Shown one piece after another: positions 7,769-14,423 of a stretch of 18,837 nucleotides of DNA. The stretch lies in the NCBI RefSeq assembly GCF_936933875.1, contig NZ_CAKZIK010000003.1, positions 1-18,837 of the forward strand. Direction: 5' to 3'. Each line of letters opens with the position of its first letter. Within the stretch, counting starts at the first letter, position 1. This DNA is from an uncultured Chryseobacterium sp. (GTDB lineage: Bacteria > Bacteroidota > Bacteroidia > Flavobacteriales > Weeksellaceae). Below the pieces are notes generated by a model. The model had not been told where the DNA came from. It searched no databases and was given only the letters and a program-made list of their open reading frames with translations. Both the position numbers and the translations under genes were made by a program.

Positions 7769-10354
7769 TTACATCGGCATTTGATCGTCATCGCCGGAAG
7801 CGTTGTTATTGATGTCTTTTTTGCGTTTCGGCTGTTCTACTTTTTCACCTTGCTTAAATCTGTAAGTAAATGAAATAGAAGCCTGTCTTGGTTGCCATCT
7901 CATGAAGCTTTTACTGTCGAAATCTTCGTTGTAAGAATAGGCAGTTCTGTTTCTGGTATTCAAAACATCCTGGATGTTGAATGTAAATGTTCCGTTTCCG
8001 TTCCAGATGGTTTTAGAAGCTCCCAAATTCAAACCGTACATTGCTTTTTGTTCGCTGGTTGCGGTTTTTTCGCCACCTCTGTACATTCCCTGAAGTTGTA
8101 CGCTGAACGTTTTATCAATTTTAAAAGTTGAATTAAGTCTTGCCCTCGTAGAGAATCCGCTACCTGCAAAATTTCTGGTTCTTGTTGCATTGTTTCCGTC
8201 AACATCTATAACATCGTAAGTTGCGATACCTTCAGTTTTATAACCATACAAATCAATTCCTCCTAATAATTTCCACCAAGATGTAGGATCATAACTAAAG
8301 TTGAAATCCAACCCATAACGGTCTTGAGTTCCTAAATTAATTGGTTTTGAGTAAACAGTGTAGATATAAGTAGTTTCTCCCGTTTGAGGATCTGTAATTT
8401 CCTGTGGTCTTTCGTCTTTACGGTAGCTCAACATTTTTGTATCATCTGTTGAATGACGGTAATACAAAGTTGGATTCAAAGTGAATTTCTTCTTTTGAAG
8501 GCTGTAACCGAATTCGTAAGAATCTACATAAGAAGGATTCAAATCGATATTTCCTTCGAAAACACTTCTAGGATTACTGTATCTGGCGTAAGGAACCATG
8601 AAGAATGAACGAGGTCTGTCGATTCTTTTAGAGAAATTAACCAATAACTGGTTGTCTTTTCCTAAATCGTAGCTTAAATACACACTTGGGAATAGATTGT
8701 TGTATTTTTTGTCTTTCAGGATTTTTTCGCCGGCAAGATTCGCGTAATCAATATTAATAACAGAATATTCGTTTCTTAAACCTAACTGATATCCCAAATT
8801 ACCGATTTTGCTTTTAAACTGCGCATAAGCTGCATTAAAAGTTTCTTTATAATCTGTAGTGTTGGTAAAAAGATTAAGATTTTCTAAAGTTGAGGTTGCA
8901 GATTCCTGTCTTTTTACATCGTTGTCGTAATCATTACGGTTGATGTCTAGTCTGTAACCGGCTTCTAATTTAGATTTTTCGCCAATTGGCAATTCGTAAT
9001 CAGCTTTTCCAACAAGGCTTTTGTTTAAAGAATTCTGAGTTAAATAATCACTGAAATCCAAATCGTCGTTCGTGAAATTCCAGCTGTCATTAATAAATTC
9101 TTTTGCAATGGAATTGTTTTCAGATTTATTTCTCTGAAGACTTAATGAAAGAGCAATATTCTGTCCTTTATCATCAAACTTATGGTCTAAACCAAAATCT
9201 CCTTGAAAGGCTACGTTTTTACCGCTTCCGTCCTCATTTCTTCTAGAATACAAATTGTCATTGTCTCTGTAAATTTCTTCCGCAAGCGTTAAACCATCAC
9301 TTTCTGAGTTGAATCCACGAACTGTTCCCGAAGCATTTACCGAAGTCTTATCGCTGATATCGTAAACAAAACCTGTAGAACCATTGTACATTTTATTGGT
9401 AGAATTGTTCTCTCCGGTTTGATGACTTTCTAATAATAGGTTGCTTGGAGATTTATACCAAACATCATTATTATTTTCTCCTTTACTTTCTCTGTAAGCT
9501 CCGCCACCATTTAAAAACCAGGTAAGGTTTCCTTTTCTCCAGCTCAGGTTGGTATTAAGAGAAGTTTGTGGCAAATATCCTAAACTTCCTGTAACACTTC
9601 CATTAAATCCAACTTTCTTGGATTTTTTCAGGATAATATTCAAAATCCCGGCTGTTCCGGAAGCTTCGAATTTTGATGAAGGATTGGAAATCACCTCAAT
9701 CTTTTCAATTTGGTCCGCAGGAATACTTTGTAAAGCATTTGCACCGTCATCAATTCCCAAAAGAGCAGAAGGTTTTCCGTTAATTAAAAATCTTACGTTA
9801 GAACTTCCTCTCATAGAAACTGTTCCGTCTGTATCTACAGAAACGGAAGGAACATTGGATAAAACATCCTGTAAGTTTCCACCTTTGCTGATGATGTCCG
9901 AAGAAGGGTCGTACGTTTTCTTGTCTAGCTCAACACGGTATGGTTTTGCAGCGGCTGCAGTAATAACTACACCTTGAATTTCGGTAGTTTGGTTTCCTAC
10001 TGCAGACGTTGTAGCTCTGTCAACAGTAAAATTGCCAATATTTCCCGCAGAAGCAATCTGCTGATTTTTTGTGGTAGTTTTAAAGTTAATGGCTTCCACA
10101 CTGATGTCGTAATTGCCGGGAACCAAAGAGATGCTGTAATTTCCTTTATCATCGGAAAGAGCAGCGTCGTTAAAGGTTGCATTGGTTTTGTTGGTAAACG
10201 TTACAGATGCATAAGGAACTGCATTGTTGTCAGAATCTACAACTTTTCCGGTAACATTAATTTTCTGCTGTGCGTAAGCAAAAGCCGCTGCAGAAAGAAC
10301 TAACGTTAAACCTAAAGTTTTTTTCGTGAAATTTTGAATAATCTCCGTCTTCAT
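7769..10354 (-). CDS. Outer-membrane beta-barrel, TonB-receptor-like protein with carboxypeptidase-like N-terminal domain
   Basis: An 861-residue protein. A signal peptide (about 1-28, ending AYA/QQ) is followed by a carboxypeptidase regulatory-like beta-sandwich (about 30-113), a TonB-receptor plug (about 137-245, including DVLSNVPSVSVD and SMRGSSNVRFLINGKPS) and a large beta-barrel (to about F833). This matches the outer-membrane beta-barrel family common in Bacteroidetes, related to TonB-dependent receptors. The ligand is unknown. No SusD-like partner gene lies next to it, so a polysaccharide utilisation locus is unlikely. The protein does not end at the last barrel strand: residues 834-861 form a hydrophilic tail with KRKK then GDDD. 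It is monocistronic, with a near-consensus -7 box (TAACTTTC, minus strand, 10369-10376) and several inverted repeats upstream. Confidence 0.88.
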   Translation of the reverse strand: MKTEIIQNFTKKTLGLTLVLSAAAFAYAQQKINVTGKVVDSDNNAVPYASVTFTNKTNATFNDAALSDDKGNYSISLVPGNYDISVEAINFKTTTKNQQIASAGNIGNFTVDRATTSAVGNQTTEIQGVVITAAAAKPYRVELDKKTYDPSSDIISKGGNLQDVLSNVPSVSVDTDGTVSMRGSSNVRFLINGKPSALLGIDDGANALQSIPADQIEKIEVISNPSSKFEASGTAGILNIILKKSKKVGFNGSVTGSLGYLPQTSLNTNLSWRKGNLTWFLNGGGAYRESKGENNNDVWYKSPSNLLLESHQTGENNSTNKMYNGSTGFVYDISDKTSVNASGTVRGFNSESDGLTLAEEIYRDNDNLYSRRNEDGSGKNVAFQGDFGLDHKFDDKGQNIALSLSLQRNKSENNSIAKEFINDSWNFTNDDLDFSDYLTQNSLNKSLVGKADYELPIGEKSKLEAGYRLDINRNDYDNDVKRQESATSTLENLNLFTNTTDYKETFNAAYAQFKSKIGNLGYQLGLRNEYSVINIDYANLAGEKILKDKKYNNLFPSVYLSYDLGKDNQLLVNFSKRIDRPRSFFMVPYARYSNPRSVFEGNIDLNPSYVDSYEFGYSLQKKKFTLNPTLYYRHSTDDTKMLSYRKDERPQEITDPQTGETTYIYTVYSKPINLGTQDRYGLDFNFSYDPTSWWKLLGGIDLYGYKTEGIATYDVIDVDGNNATRTRNFAGSGFSTRARLNSTFKIDKTFSVQLQGMYRGGEKTATSEQKAMYGLNLGASKTIWNGNGTFTFNIQDVLNTRNRTAYSYNEDFDSKSFMRWQPRQASISFTYRFKQGEKVEQPKRKKDINNNASGDDDQMPM

Positions 10355-10366
10355 TAAATTTTTTTA

Positions 10367-10456
10367 TCGAAAGTTAAAAGTGATTTTCGACTGATGAATA
10401 TCAATCGTTTGTTTAATTAGACGCATAAAAAACAGTTTTGTTAAATATTTATGCGT
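10367..10456. promoter_or_regulatory. Palindrome-rich upstream region of the receptor-like gene
   Basis: Three inverted repeats lie between mltG and the receptor gene. They are TCGAAA/TTTCGA (10367-10372 and 10385-10390), CGACTGAT/ATCAATCG (10388-10395 and 10400-10407, one mismatch) and a perfect 9-bp ACGCATAAA/TTTATGCGT (10421-10429 and 10448-10456, 18-nt spacing). The outer one has no T-tract after it on the minus strand, so it is a poor terminator for mltG. A near-consensus -7 box lies at 10369-10376 on the minus strand. An operator or leader RNA role is inference. Confidence 0.4.
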
Positions 10457-10472
10457 TAAATAATGTTAAAAC

Positions 10473-11510
10473 TTACTTTTTGATGTTTTTAGAATTCAAC
10501 CATTCCTGGTAAGCTCTTGCATTTCTTTCGTGCTCTACAGCATTGTCCGTAAATTTATGGTAACCGAATCTCGCAGGGTCTGCACACATGAAGATGTAAT
10601 TGTTTCTTTCCGCATTCAGAACCGCATCTACAGAATTTTTATCTACCACACAAATCGGTCCCGGAGGAATTCCTGCGTTCGCGTAAGTGTTGTATGGAGA
10701 TGGGTGGGAAAGATGTTTATACAAAACTCTGCGGATATCCTGTGTGAAATTCGTGTCTTTGTTTACGGCATAAATAACTGTTGGGTCACTCTGCAGTTTC
10801 ATTCCTTTTCTTACACGGTTCAGATATAAACCTGCAATTGTTTTTTGCTCATCCGTTTTACCGCCTGATTCTTTAAAAACGATAGAAGCCAAAGCATAAA
10901 TTTCGTTTCTGGTAAGATTTAAAGCTTTTTCTTTGGCAACGCGGTCTGCAGTCCAGAATTCATTATAATCTTTTTCAAATTTATTGAAGAATTCTTTTGG
11001 CTTCACTGTCCAGAAAAACTGATATGTATCGCTGAAGAAATATTTTTTCAGATCTTCTGCATCGTTCAAACCTTTCTCTCTAGCAATTTTGTTGAATTCA
11101 TTCACATAAGACAAAGAATCTGCTTCGGTTTTCTTCGAAACACGTCCAACCATCTGATAAACGTCATTGAAATCTCCAATTCTGAACGTGTTTTCAGTTT
11201 GATTTCCGGCTTTAATCATGTTCACCAAATCCGTGTTGTCGGTTCCGGATTTAATGCGGTAACGTCCCGGAGAAATATATTTGTCCATATTTTTGTCCAA
11301 AGCGACTTCTTGAAAACTTTCCTTATTTCTCAAATAAGGAGAAATGGAATCCATCACCTGTGCAAAATTGGAGCCGGTAGGAATTAAAATATATCCTTCC
11401 TTAGCAACGTTTCCGCTTTTGTATTTTTTGTACCAGTTGTACCCAAAATAACCTCCAATGGCAAGAACGAGTAAACCGATTACGGCAAAAATTGAACAGC
11501 CTTTTTTCAT
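10473..11510 (-). CDS. mltG: Endolytic murein transglycosylase MltG
   Basis: A 345-residue inner-membrane protein that cuts nascent peptidoglycan strands and so sets glycan length. One N-terminal transmembrane helix (about 6-24) is followed by a LysM-like region (about 38-105) and the YceG catalytic domain. The catalytic Glu214 in SIVFKESG aligns with E. coli Glu218 (SIVEKET). NRVRKGMKLQSDPTVIY (231-247), SPYNTY (271-276) and GIPPGPI (280-286) are the usual MltG blocks. A Phe replaces the other glutamate of the E. coli EKE motif, two residues before the catalytic one. dapF lies 109 bp upstream on the same strand; the gap has no TAnnTTTG box, so co-transcription from the dapF promoter is likely. 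Length is close to E. coli MltG (340). Confidence 0.95.
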   Translation of the reverse strand: MKKGCSIFAVIGLLVLAIGGYFGYNWYKKYKSGNVAKEGYILIPTGSNFAQVMDSISPYLRNKESFQEVALDKNMDKYISPGRYRIKSGTDNTDLVNMIKAGNQTENTFRIGDFNDVYQMVGRVSKKTEADSLSYVNEFNKIAREKGLNDAEDLKKYFFSDTYQFFWTVKPKEFFNKFEKDYNEFWTADRVAKEKALNLTRNEIYALASIVFKESGGKTDEQKTIAGLYLNRVRKGMKLQSDPTVIYAVNKDTNFTQDIRRVLYKHLSHPSPYNTYANAGIPPGPICVVDKNSVDAVLNAERNNYIFMCADPARFGYHKFTDNAVEHERNARAYQEWLNSKNIKK

Positions 11511-11517
11511 ATTTTAT

Positions 11518-11552
11518 TTATTGCTTTGGGCTTTCTGCATGCAGCTTTCAGC
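11518..11552 (-). repeat. Five-unit degenerate heptamer array before mltG
   Basis: Plus-strand units in order are TTATTGC, TTTGGGC, TTTCTGC, ATGCAGC and TTTCAGC: exactly 35 bp, every unit ending in C and four of five in GC. It contains the 10-bp palindrome CTGCATGCAG (11535-11544). It lies 8 bp upstream of the mltG start, so it would be in the mltG 5' leader. Confidence 0.5.
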
Positions 11553-11584
11553 CTTTTTAAATTACTTATTTTAATTTATTCGTA

Positions 11585-11619
11585 ATGGAACATCAAACTT
11601 CCATCACCCAACATCCAGC
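11585..11619 (-). repeat. Five-unit degenerate heptamer array after dapF
   Basis: Plus-strand units in order are ATGGAAC, ATCAAAC, TTCCATC, ACCCAAC and ATCCAGC: exactly 35 bp, every unit ending in C. It abuts the dapF stop codon (11620-11622). The 11-mer CATCAAACTTC is shared with 355-365. Confidence 0.5.
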
Positions 11620-12396
11620 TTATAACTGAATTTTTCCTTTAAAAACCTGTTTCGCCGGACCTTCCAACCAAATGTTTTTGAAAGACGAACCATCTTTTTC
11701 AGCATACACTTTCAGGTTTCCACCTAAGGTTTTCACTTTTACAGCCTTCAAATCTTTGTTTTGCATAAAAGTTAAAGCTGCTGCTGTAACGCCGGTTCCA
11801 CAACTGTAAGTTTCATCTTCAACACCTCTTTCGAAAGTTCTTACGAAAATTTCATCATCATTTTTCTGTTCAGCAAAATTAACGTTGATGCCTTCTTTTT
11901 TGTAGATGTCGTTGTTTCTGATATCGTATCCGTTTTGATAAACATCGAAATTTTCCACATCTTGAACGTATTGTACAAAATGCGGAGAACCTGTATTCAA
12001 AAGGGAGTTTTCGCCGTCTTTTGCAATATTTTCAACATCAATCATTTTCAGCTTTACGATGCCGTTGTTAACTTCGGCTTCATGAAGTCCGTCGATCGCT
12101 TCGAAAGTGCATTTATCTTCAAAAATATCTAGAAAATGAGCAAAAGCTACCAAACATCTTCCGCCGTTTCCGCACATGGTGCTTTCATTTCCGTCGGAGT
12201 TGTAATAGACCATTTTGAAATCCGCGTTGTTGTGATTTTCCAATAAAATCAAACCGTCACCACCAATTCCGAACCTTCTGTCGCAGAATTTCTTTATGAT
12301 TGCTGTGTTTTTCGGAAACTGCAGGTCACGGTTGTCTATCATGACAAAATCGTTTCCTGTTCCCTGATATTTAAAAAATTCGATATAATTTTCCAT
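11620..12396 (-). CDS. dapF: Diaminopimelate epimerase
   Basis: A 258-residue cytoplasmic enzyme converting LL- to meso-diaminopimelate, the last step before lysine and the cross-linking residue of peptidoglycan. The two catalytic cysteines are present: Cys75 in MCGNGGRC and Cys199 in YSCGTGVTAAAL. QGTGNDFVMID (11-21) and FGIGGDG (42-48) are also typical. The frame opens further upstream with an ATG at 12432, but that codon overlaps an exact -7 element (12430-12437), so it would not be in the transcript; the ATG at 12396, giving the usual MxxxxFFKYQGTGNDF start, is chosen. mltG follows downstream, another peptidoglycan gene. pnuC lies 85 bp upstream with a separate promoter. Confidence 0.96.
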   Translation of the reverse strand: MENYIEFFKYQGTGNDFVMIDNRDLQFPKNTAIIKKFCDRRFGIGGDGLILLENHNNADFKMVYYNSDGNESTMCGNGGRCLVAFAHFLDIFEDKCTFEAIDGLHEAEVNNGIVKLKMIDVENIAKDGENSLLNTGSPHFVQYVQDVENFDVYQNGYDIRNNDIYKKEGINVNFAEQKNDDEIFVRTFERGVEDETYSCGTGVTAAALTFMQNKDLKAVKVKTLGGNLKVYAEKDGSSFKNIWLEGPAKQVFKGKIQL

Positions 12397-12429
12397 ATTT
12401 AAAAGCCTGAATTCAATGAAAACAGCCCG

Positions 12430-12437
12430 CAAAAATA
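12430..12437 (-). promoter_or_regulatory. -7 promoter element of dapF
   Basis: Minus-strand TATTTTTG matches TAnnTTTG exactly, 33 nt upstream of the chosen dapF start. It decides the start by excluding the upstream ATG at 12432. No good -33 TTG is visible at the usual spacing. Confidence 0.55.
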
Positions 12438-12481
12438 CTGATTTTTAGGGAACGTTAATGTTAAGGAAGTGCTAAAAAGAA

Positions 12482-13144
12482 TTACTGTGCTTTCAGCGTT
12501 TTTTTCCATTCAAAATAACCGATGAAAGCCATCACGGTGAAAACCATATATTGAACGGAAGTGATTCCCAATCCTTTGTAAATCATCATCGGGATGCATA
12601 TGAAATCCCCAATAATCCAGAAAATCCAGTTTTCGATTCTGCGTTTTGCCATAAACCACATTCCCACCAAAAAGATTGATGTTGTAAAAACATCCAGCCA
12701 GTTTGCCCAATCCAAATGATACAAACCGAGGTTAACATTTTCCATTGAGAATTTGTTATCTATAAAAGGTTTGTAGTAATAAACGACGGTAACGAGAATT
12801 AAACTCAAAACAAAAAGAATGCTTCCGTAAATCCATTCTTTCTTTGTCGCCCAACTAACTTCAACATGAACATGGTCTTCTGAATTTTTCGCCCACAAAA
12901 TCCAGCCGTAAAGGCTCATCACTGTGTAATAAACATTAATCATGCAATCACCTAACAGTCCGAATACAAATAAGATGTAAACATAAAGCGCTGTAGAAAT
13001 AATTCCAGTCGGATAAACCCAAATATTCTTTTTTACTGAGAAATAAACACTTAAAATTCCGAAAACCATTGCGATGATTTCCAGTATGATTTGATAAGTT
13101 TCGTAGGATTCGTAAGGCTTAATGAAGAGGTCGTAGAGATTCAT
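12482..13144 (-). CDS. pnuC: PnuC-family nicotinamide riboside (or related vitamin) transporter
   Basis: A 220-residue membrane protein with about seven hydrophobic helices (for example 17-36, 45-65, 68-84, 106-125, 150-166, 170-188, 196-211). The PnuC signature NVYYTVMSLYGWILW (70-84) and the later WFMAKRRIENWIFWIIGD (163-180) are clear. PnuC proteins move nicotinamide riboside by facilitated diffusion for NAD salvage; close relatives (PnuT) carry thiamine, and I cannot separate these from sequence alone. No NadR-type kinase gene and no TPP riboswitch are next to it. It has its own promoter, with the -7 box only 4 nt before the ATG; the next in-frame Met is at residue 26, inside the first helix, so this start is firm. 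Length is normal for the family. Confidence 0.92.
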   Translation of the reverse strand: MNLYDLFIKPYESYETYQIILEIIAMVFGILSVYFSVKKNIWVYPTGIISTALYVYILFVFGLLGDCMINVYYTVMSLYGWILWAKNSEDHVHVEVSWATKKEWIYGSILFVLSLILVTVVYYYKPFIDNKFSMENVNLGLYHLDWANWLDVFTTSIFLVGMWFMAKRRIENWIFWIIGDFICIPMMIYKGLGITSVQYMVFTVMAFIGYFEWKKTLKAQ

Positions 13145-13148
13145 AGTT

Positions 13149-13156
13149 CAAAGATA
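13149..13156 (-). promoter_or_regulatory. -7 promoter element of pnuC
   Basis: Minus-strand TATCTTTG matches TAnnTTTG exactly and ends 4 nt before the pnuC ATG (cat at 13142-13144), predicting a leaderless or nearly leaderless mRNA. It lies 16 bp from the terminator hairpin of the preceding gene; no clear -33 element. Confidence 0.55.
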
Positions 13157-13167
13157 ACTAATTCAGT

Positions 13168-13196
13168 AAAAAAGCCGCTTCTTTTCGGAAACGGCT
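13168..13196 (-). terminator. Terminator of the lipoprotein gene
   Basis: A hairpin AGCCGCTTC/GGAAACGGCT (13173-13181 with 13188-13196, one mismatch) and loop TTTTCG. The A-run at 13168-13173 gives the T-tail on the minus strand, so it terminates the leftward lipoprotein transcript. Confidence 0.8.
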
Positions 13197-13218
13197 GTTA
13201 TTTAAGGTTGGATAACGG

Positions 13219-13854
13219 TTATCTTCTGCCTGAACTTCTTTGTGAAGAACTATTGCTGTTAGAATTCTGACTTCTTTCAACAGAAACACTGTTCGAACTT
13301 CTCATAGAAGTACCCGAATCTGAATTTCTGAAACCGCCATTGCTTCTTACTTCAGTCTGTTGTTGCTGATCAACTCTTGGCTGAGTTTGCGTTTGCGTTT
13401 GCGGCTGAGTTCTCGTTTGAGTCTGACTTCTTGTTCCGCTTTCTCTGAAACCACCACCAGCTCTTGCAGTGTTTTGCTGTGTTGCCGTAGTATTTTGGTT
13501 TCTGTAAGCAGTGCTGTTCGCGCTACGGTTTTGTGTTCTAAAACCATTTGGAGTGGAACGAACACCTTGCTGATTGGTTTGCTGCAAGTAAATTCTTTGA
13601 TTATTGTATCCCATGTAATACGGATAACCGTTATCGTGATAATATCTTACATCATCACGGTAGTAATAACCGTCGTTTGCGTAGTAACCACCGTATCCGT
13701 AATAAGAACTTGGCGCCCAATAGTAGCCGTTGTTGTAATATCCGCTATAGTAATCGCTGTTATAACCATCGTCATAACCGTTGTTGTAAGAAACGCAGGA
13801 AACCATTGTGGCAACAATTGCAATTCCGAATAATCCTTTCAATATATTTTTCAT
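13219..13854 (-). CDS. Tyr/Gly- and Gln/Thr/Ser-rich lipoprotein, function unknown
   Basis: A 211-residue protein from the ATG at 13854; a TTG at 13899 in the same frame is less likely because the ATG gives a perfect lipoprotein signal. Lys3, hydrophobic 4-18 and the lipobox MVSC with Cys20 indicate signal peptidase II processing. Mature residues 23-90 are very rich in Tyr, Gly, Asn and Asp (repeated YY, GYY, NGYYW); 90-211 are rich in Gln, Thr, Ser, Arg and Asn, with TQ/TQP dipeptide repeats, GGFR at about 127-130 and 177-180, and an Arg/Ser tail. No enzyme motif is seen. The composition suggests a disordered, sticky surface or periplasmic protein; that is inference. No clear lipoprotein export signal of acidic residues directly follows Cys20, so surface display is uncertain. 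It is monocistronic, with a good terminator. The unusual base make-up makes long false frames on the other strand. Confidence 0.85.
   Translation of the reverse strand: MKNILKGLFGIAIVATMVSCVSYNNGYDDGYNSDYYSGYYNNGYYWAPSSYYGYGGYYANDGYYYRDDVRYYHDNGYPYYMGYNNQRIYLQQTNQQGVRSTPNGFRTQNRSANSTAYRNQNTTATQQNTARAGGGFRESGTRSQTQTRTQPQTQTQTQPRVDQQQQTEVRSNGGFRNSDSGTSMRSSNSVSVERSQNSNSNSSSQRSSGRR
13385..13402 (-). repeat. Three perfect hexamers inside the lipoprotein gene
   Basis: GTTTGC occurs three times in tandem on the plus strand and encodes a Thr-Gln run on the minus strand. The 6-bp unit keeps the frame, so copy changes would alter length by two residues each. Confidence 0.5.
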
Positions 13855-13990
13855 TTTAAATTTTGAATTAATTGTTTTAATTACCTGCAATATTACCAAA
13901 AGAATACCAAACCTTACATCATTTCAAGAAAATTTTAAATTTGGTTTAAATTATTGATTATCAGTATAATAATTTTAATTCAACAAAAGA

Positions 13991-14011
13991 AAAAGCCAAC
14001 TGAAACCGGCT
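13991..14011 (-). terminator. Probable terminator of the rhodanese gene
   Basis: Read on the minus strand: AGCCGG and TTGGCT around the loop TTTCAG (6 pairs, two of them G-U), followed by TTTTTCTTTT. It lies 34 bp after the rhodanese stop. The stem is weak but the T-tract is good. Confidence 0.5.
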
Positions 14012-14044
14012 GACATTTTCCATGGGATTTTATTGAGAAAAAAA

Positions 14045-14356
14045 TTAAATTTTATTGTCGAGACTCATCCAACCACCACCATTATAAACTTCGGTGTAAC
14101 CTGCATTTTGGAGAATACTTTTTGCAGAAGCACTTCGCATTCCGGATGCACAACAGGTGATGATGGGTTTTTTTTTGTCTTTTAGTTTTGAAAGATTATT
14201 CTGTAAATCACTCACTGGAATATTCATAGCTCCTTTGATGTGACCTCCCGAAAATTCACTTTTACTGCGAACATCGAGAATAATTGCGCCGTTATTTTTC
14301 AATTCAGCGAAATCGGTTTTTTCTAAGCCCAAGAGACTTTTTATAGCATCAAACAT
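14045..14356 (-). CDS. Single-domain rhodanese-like protein
   Basis: A 103-residue cytoplasmic protein (no signal peptide) covering one complete rhodanese domain. Landmarks are LDVRSKSEFSGGHIKGAMNIP (27-47) and the active-site loop CASGMR with Cys69, preceded by another cysteine (Cys68). Such proteins carry sulfane sulfur as a cysteine persulfide and pass it between acceptors; the partner is unknown. It lies 67 bp downstream of a Crp/Fnr-type regulator on the same strand, but has an exact -7 element of its own at 14384-14391, so it can be transcribed separately. The neighbourhood suggests control by that regulator, which is inference. Length and motifs are normal for the stand-alone family. 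Confidence 0.92.
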   Translation of the reverse strand: MFDAIKSLLGLEKTDFAELKNNGAIILDVRSKSEFSGGHIKGAMNIPVSDLQNNLSKLKDKKKPIITCCASGMRSASAKSILQNAGYTEVYNGGGWMSLDNKI

Positions 14357-14383
14357 TTTTTTTTCAGATTTAAATTACTGATG

Positions 14384-14391
14384 CAAAAATA
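14384..14391 (-). promoter_or_regulatory. -7 promoter element of the rhodanese gene
   Basis: Minus-strand TATTTTTG matches TAnnTTTG exactly, 27 nt before the ATG and in the gap after the Crp/Fnr gene. No TTG at the -33 position. Confidence 0.5.
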
Positions 14392-14423
14392 TTTCAGCGA
14401 AACCGAAAGTAAAGTGATAAAAG

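Noticed and set aside
9549..10303. Plus-strand frames of 142 and 109 codons inside the receptor-like gene
   Set aside because: They lie wholly within a well-supported minus-strand gene and show no family motif.
10902..10910. Loss of the MltG catalytic glutamate (Phe in the SIVFKES motif)
   Set aside because: Counting against E. coli MltG, the catalytic Glu218 is the second glutamate of EKE, which is present here as Glu214. The Phe replaces the other, non-catalytic glutamate.
13145..13218. TPP or other riboswitch before pnuC
   Set aside because: The -7 element ends 4 nt before the ATG, leaving no leader for a riboswitch. The hairpin here is the terminator of the lipoprotein gene.
13360..13833. 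A 157-codon plus-strand frame (and another at 13548-13859) opposite the lipoprotein gene
   Set aside because: Both are antisense shadows made by the skewed codon use of the Tyr/Gln-rich lipoprotein. They have no promoter box and no recognisable domain; the minus-strand frame has a lipobox and a terminator.
13948..13975. 8-bp inverted repeat AAATTATT/AATAATTT
   Set aside because: It is made only of A and T in a very A/T-rich gap, with a 12-nt loop and no T-tract. It is expected by chance.
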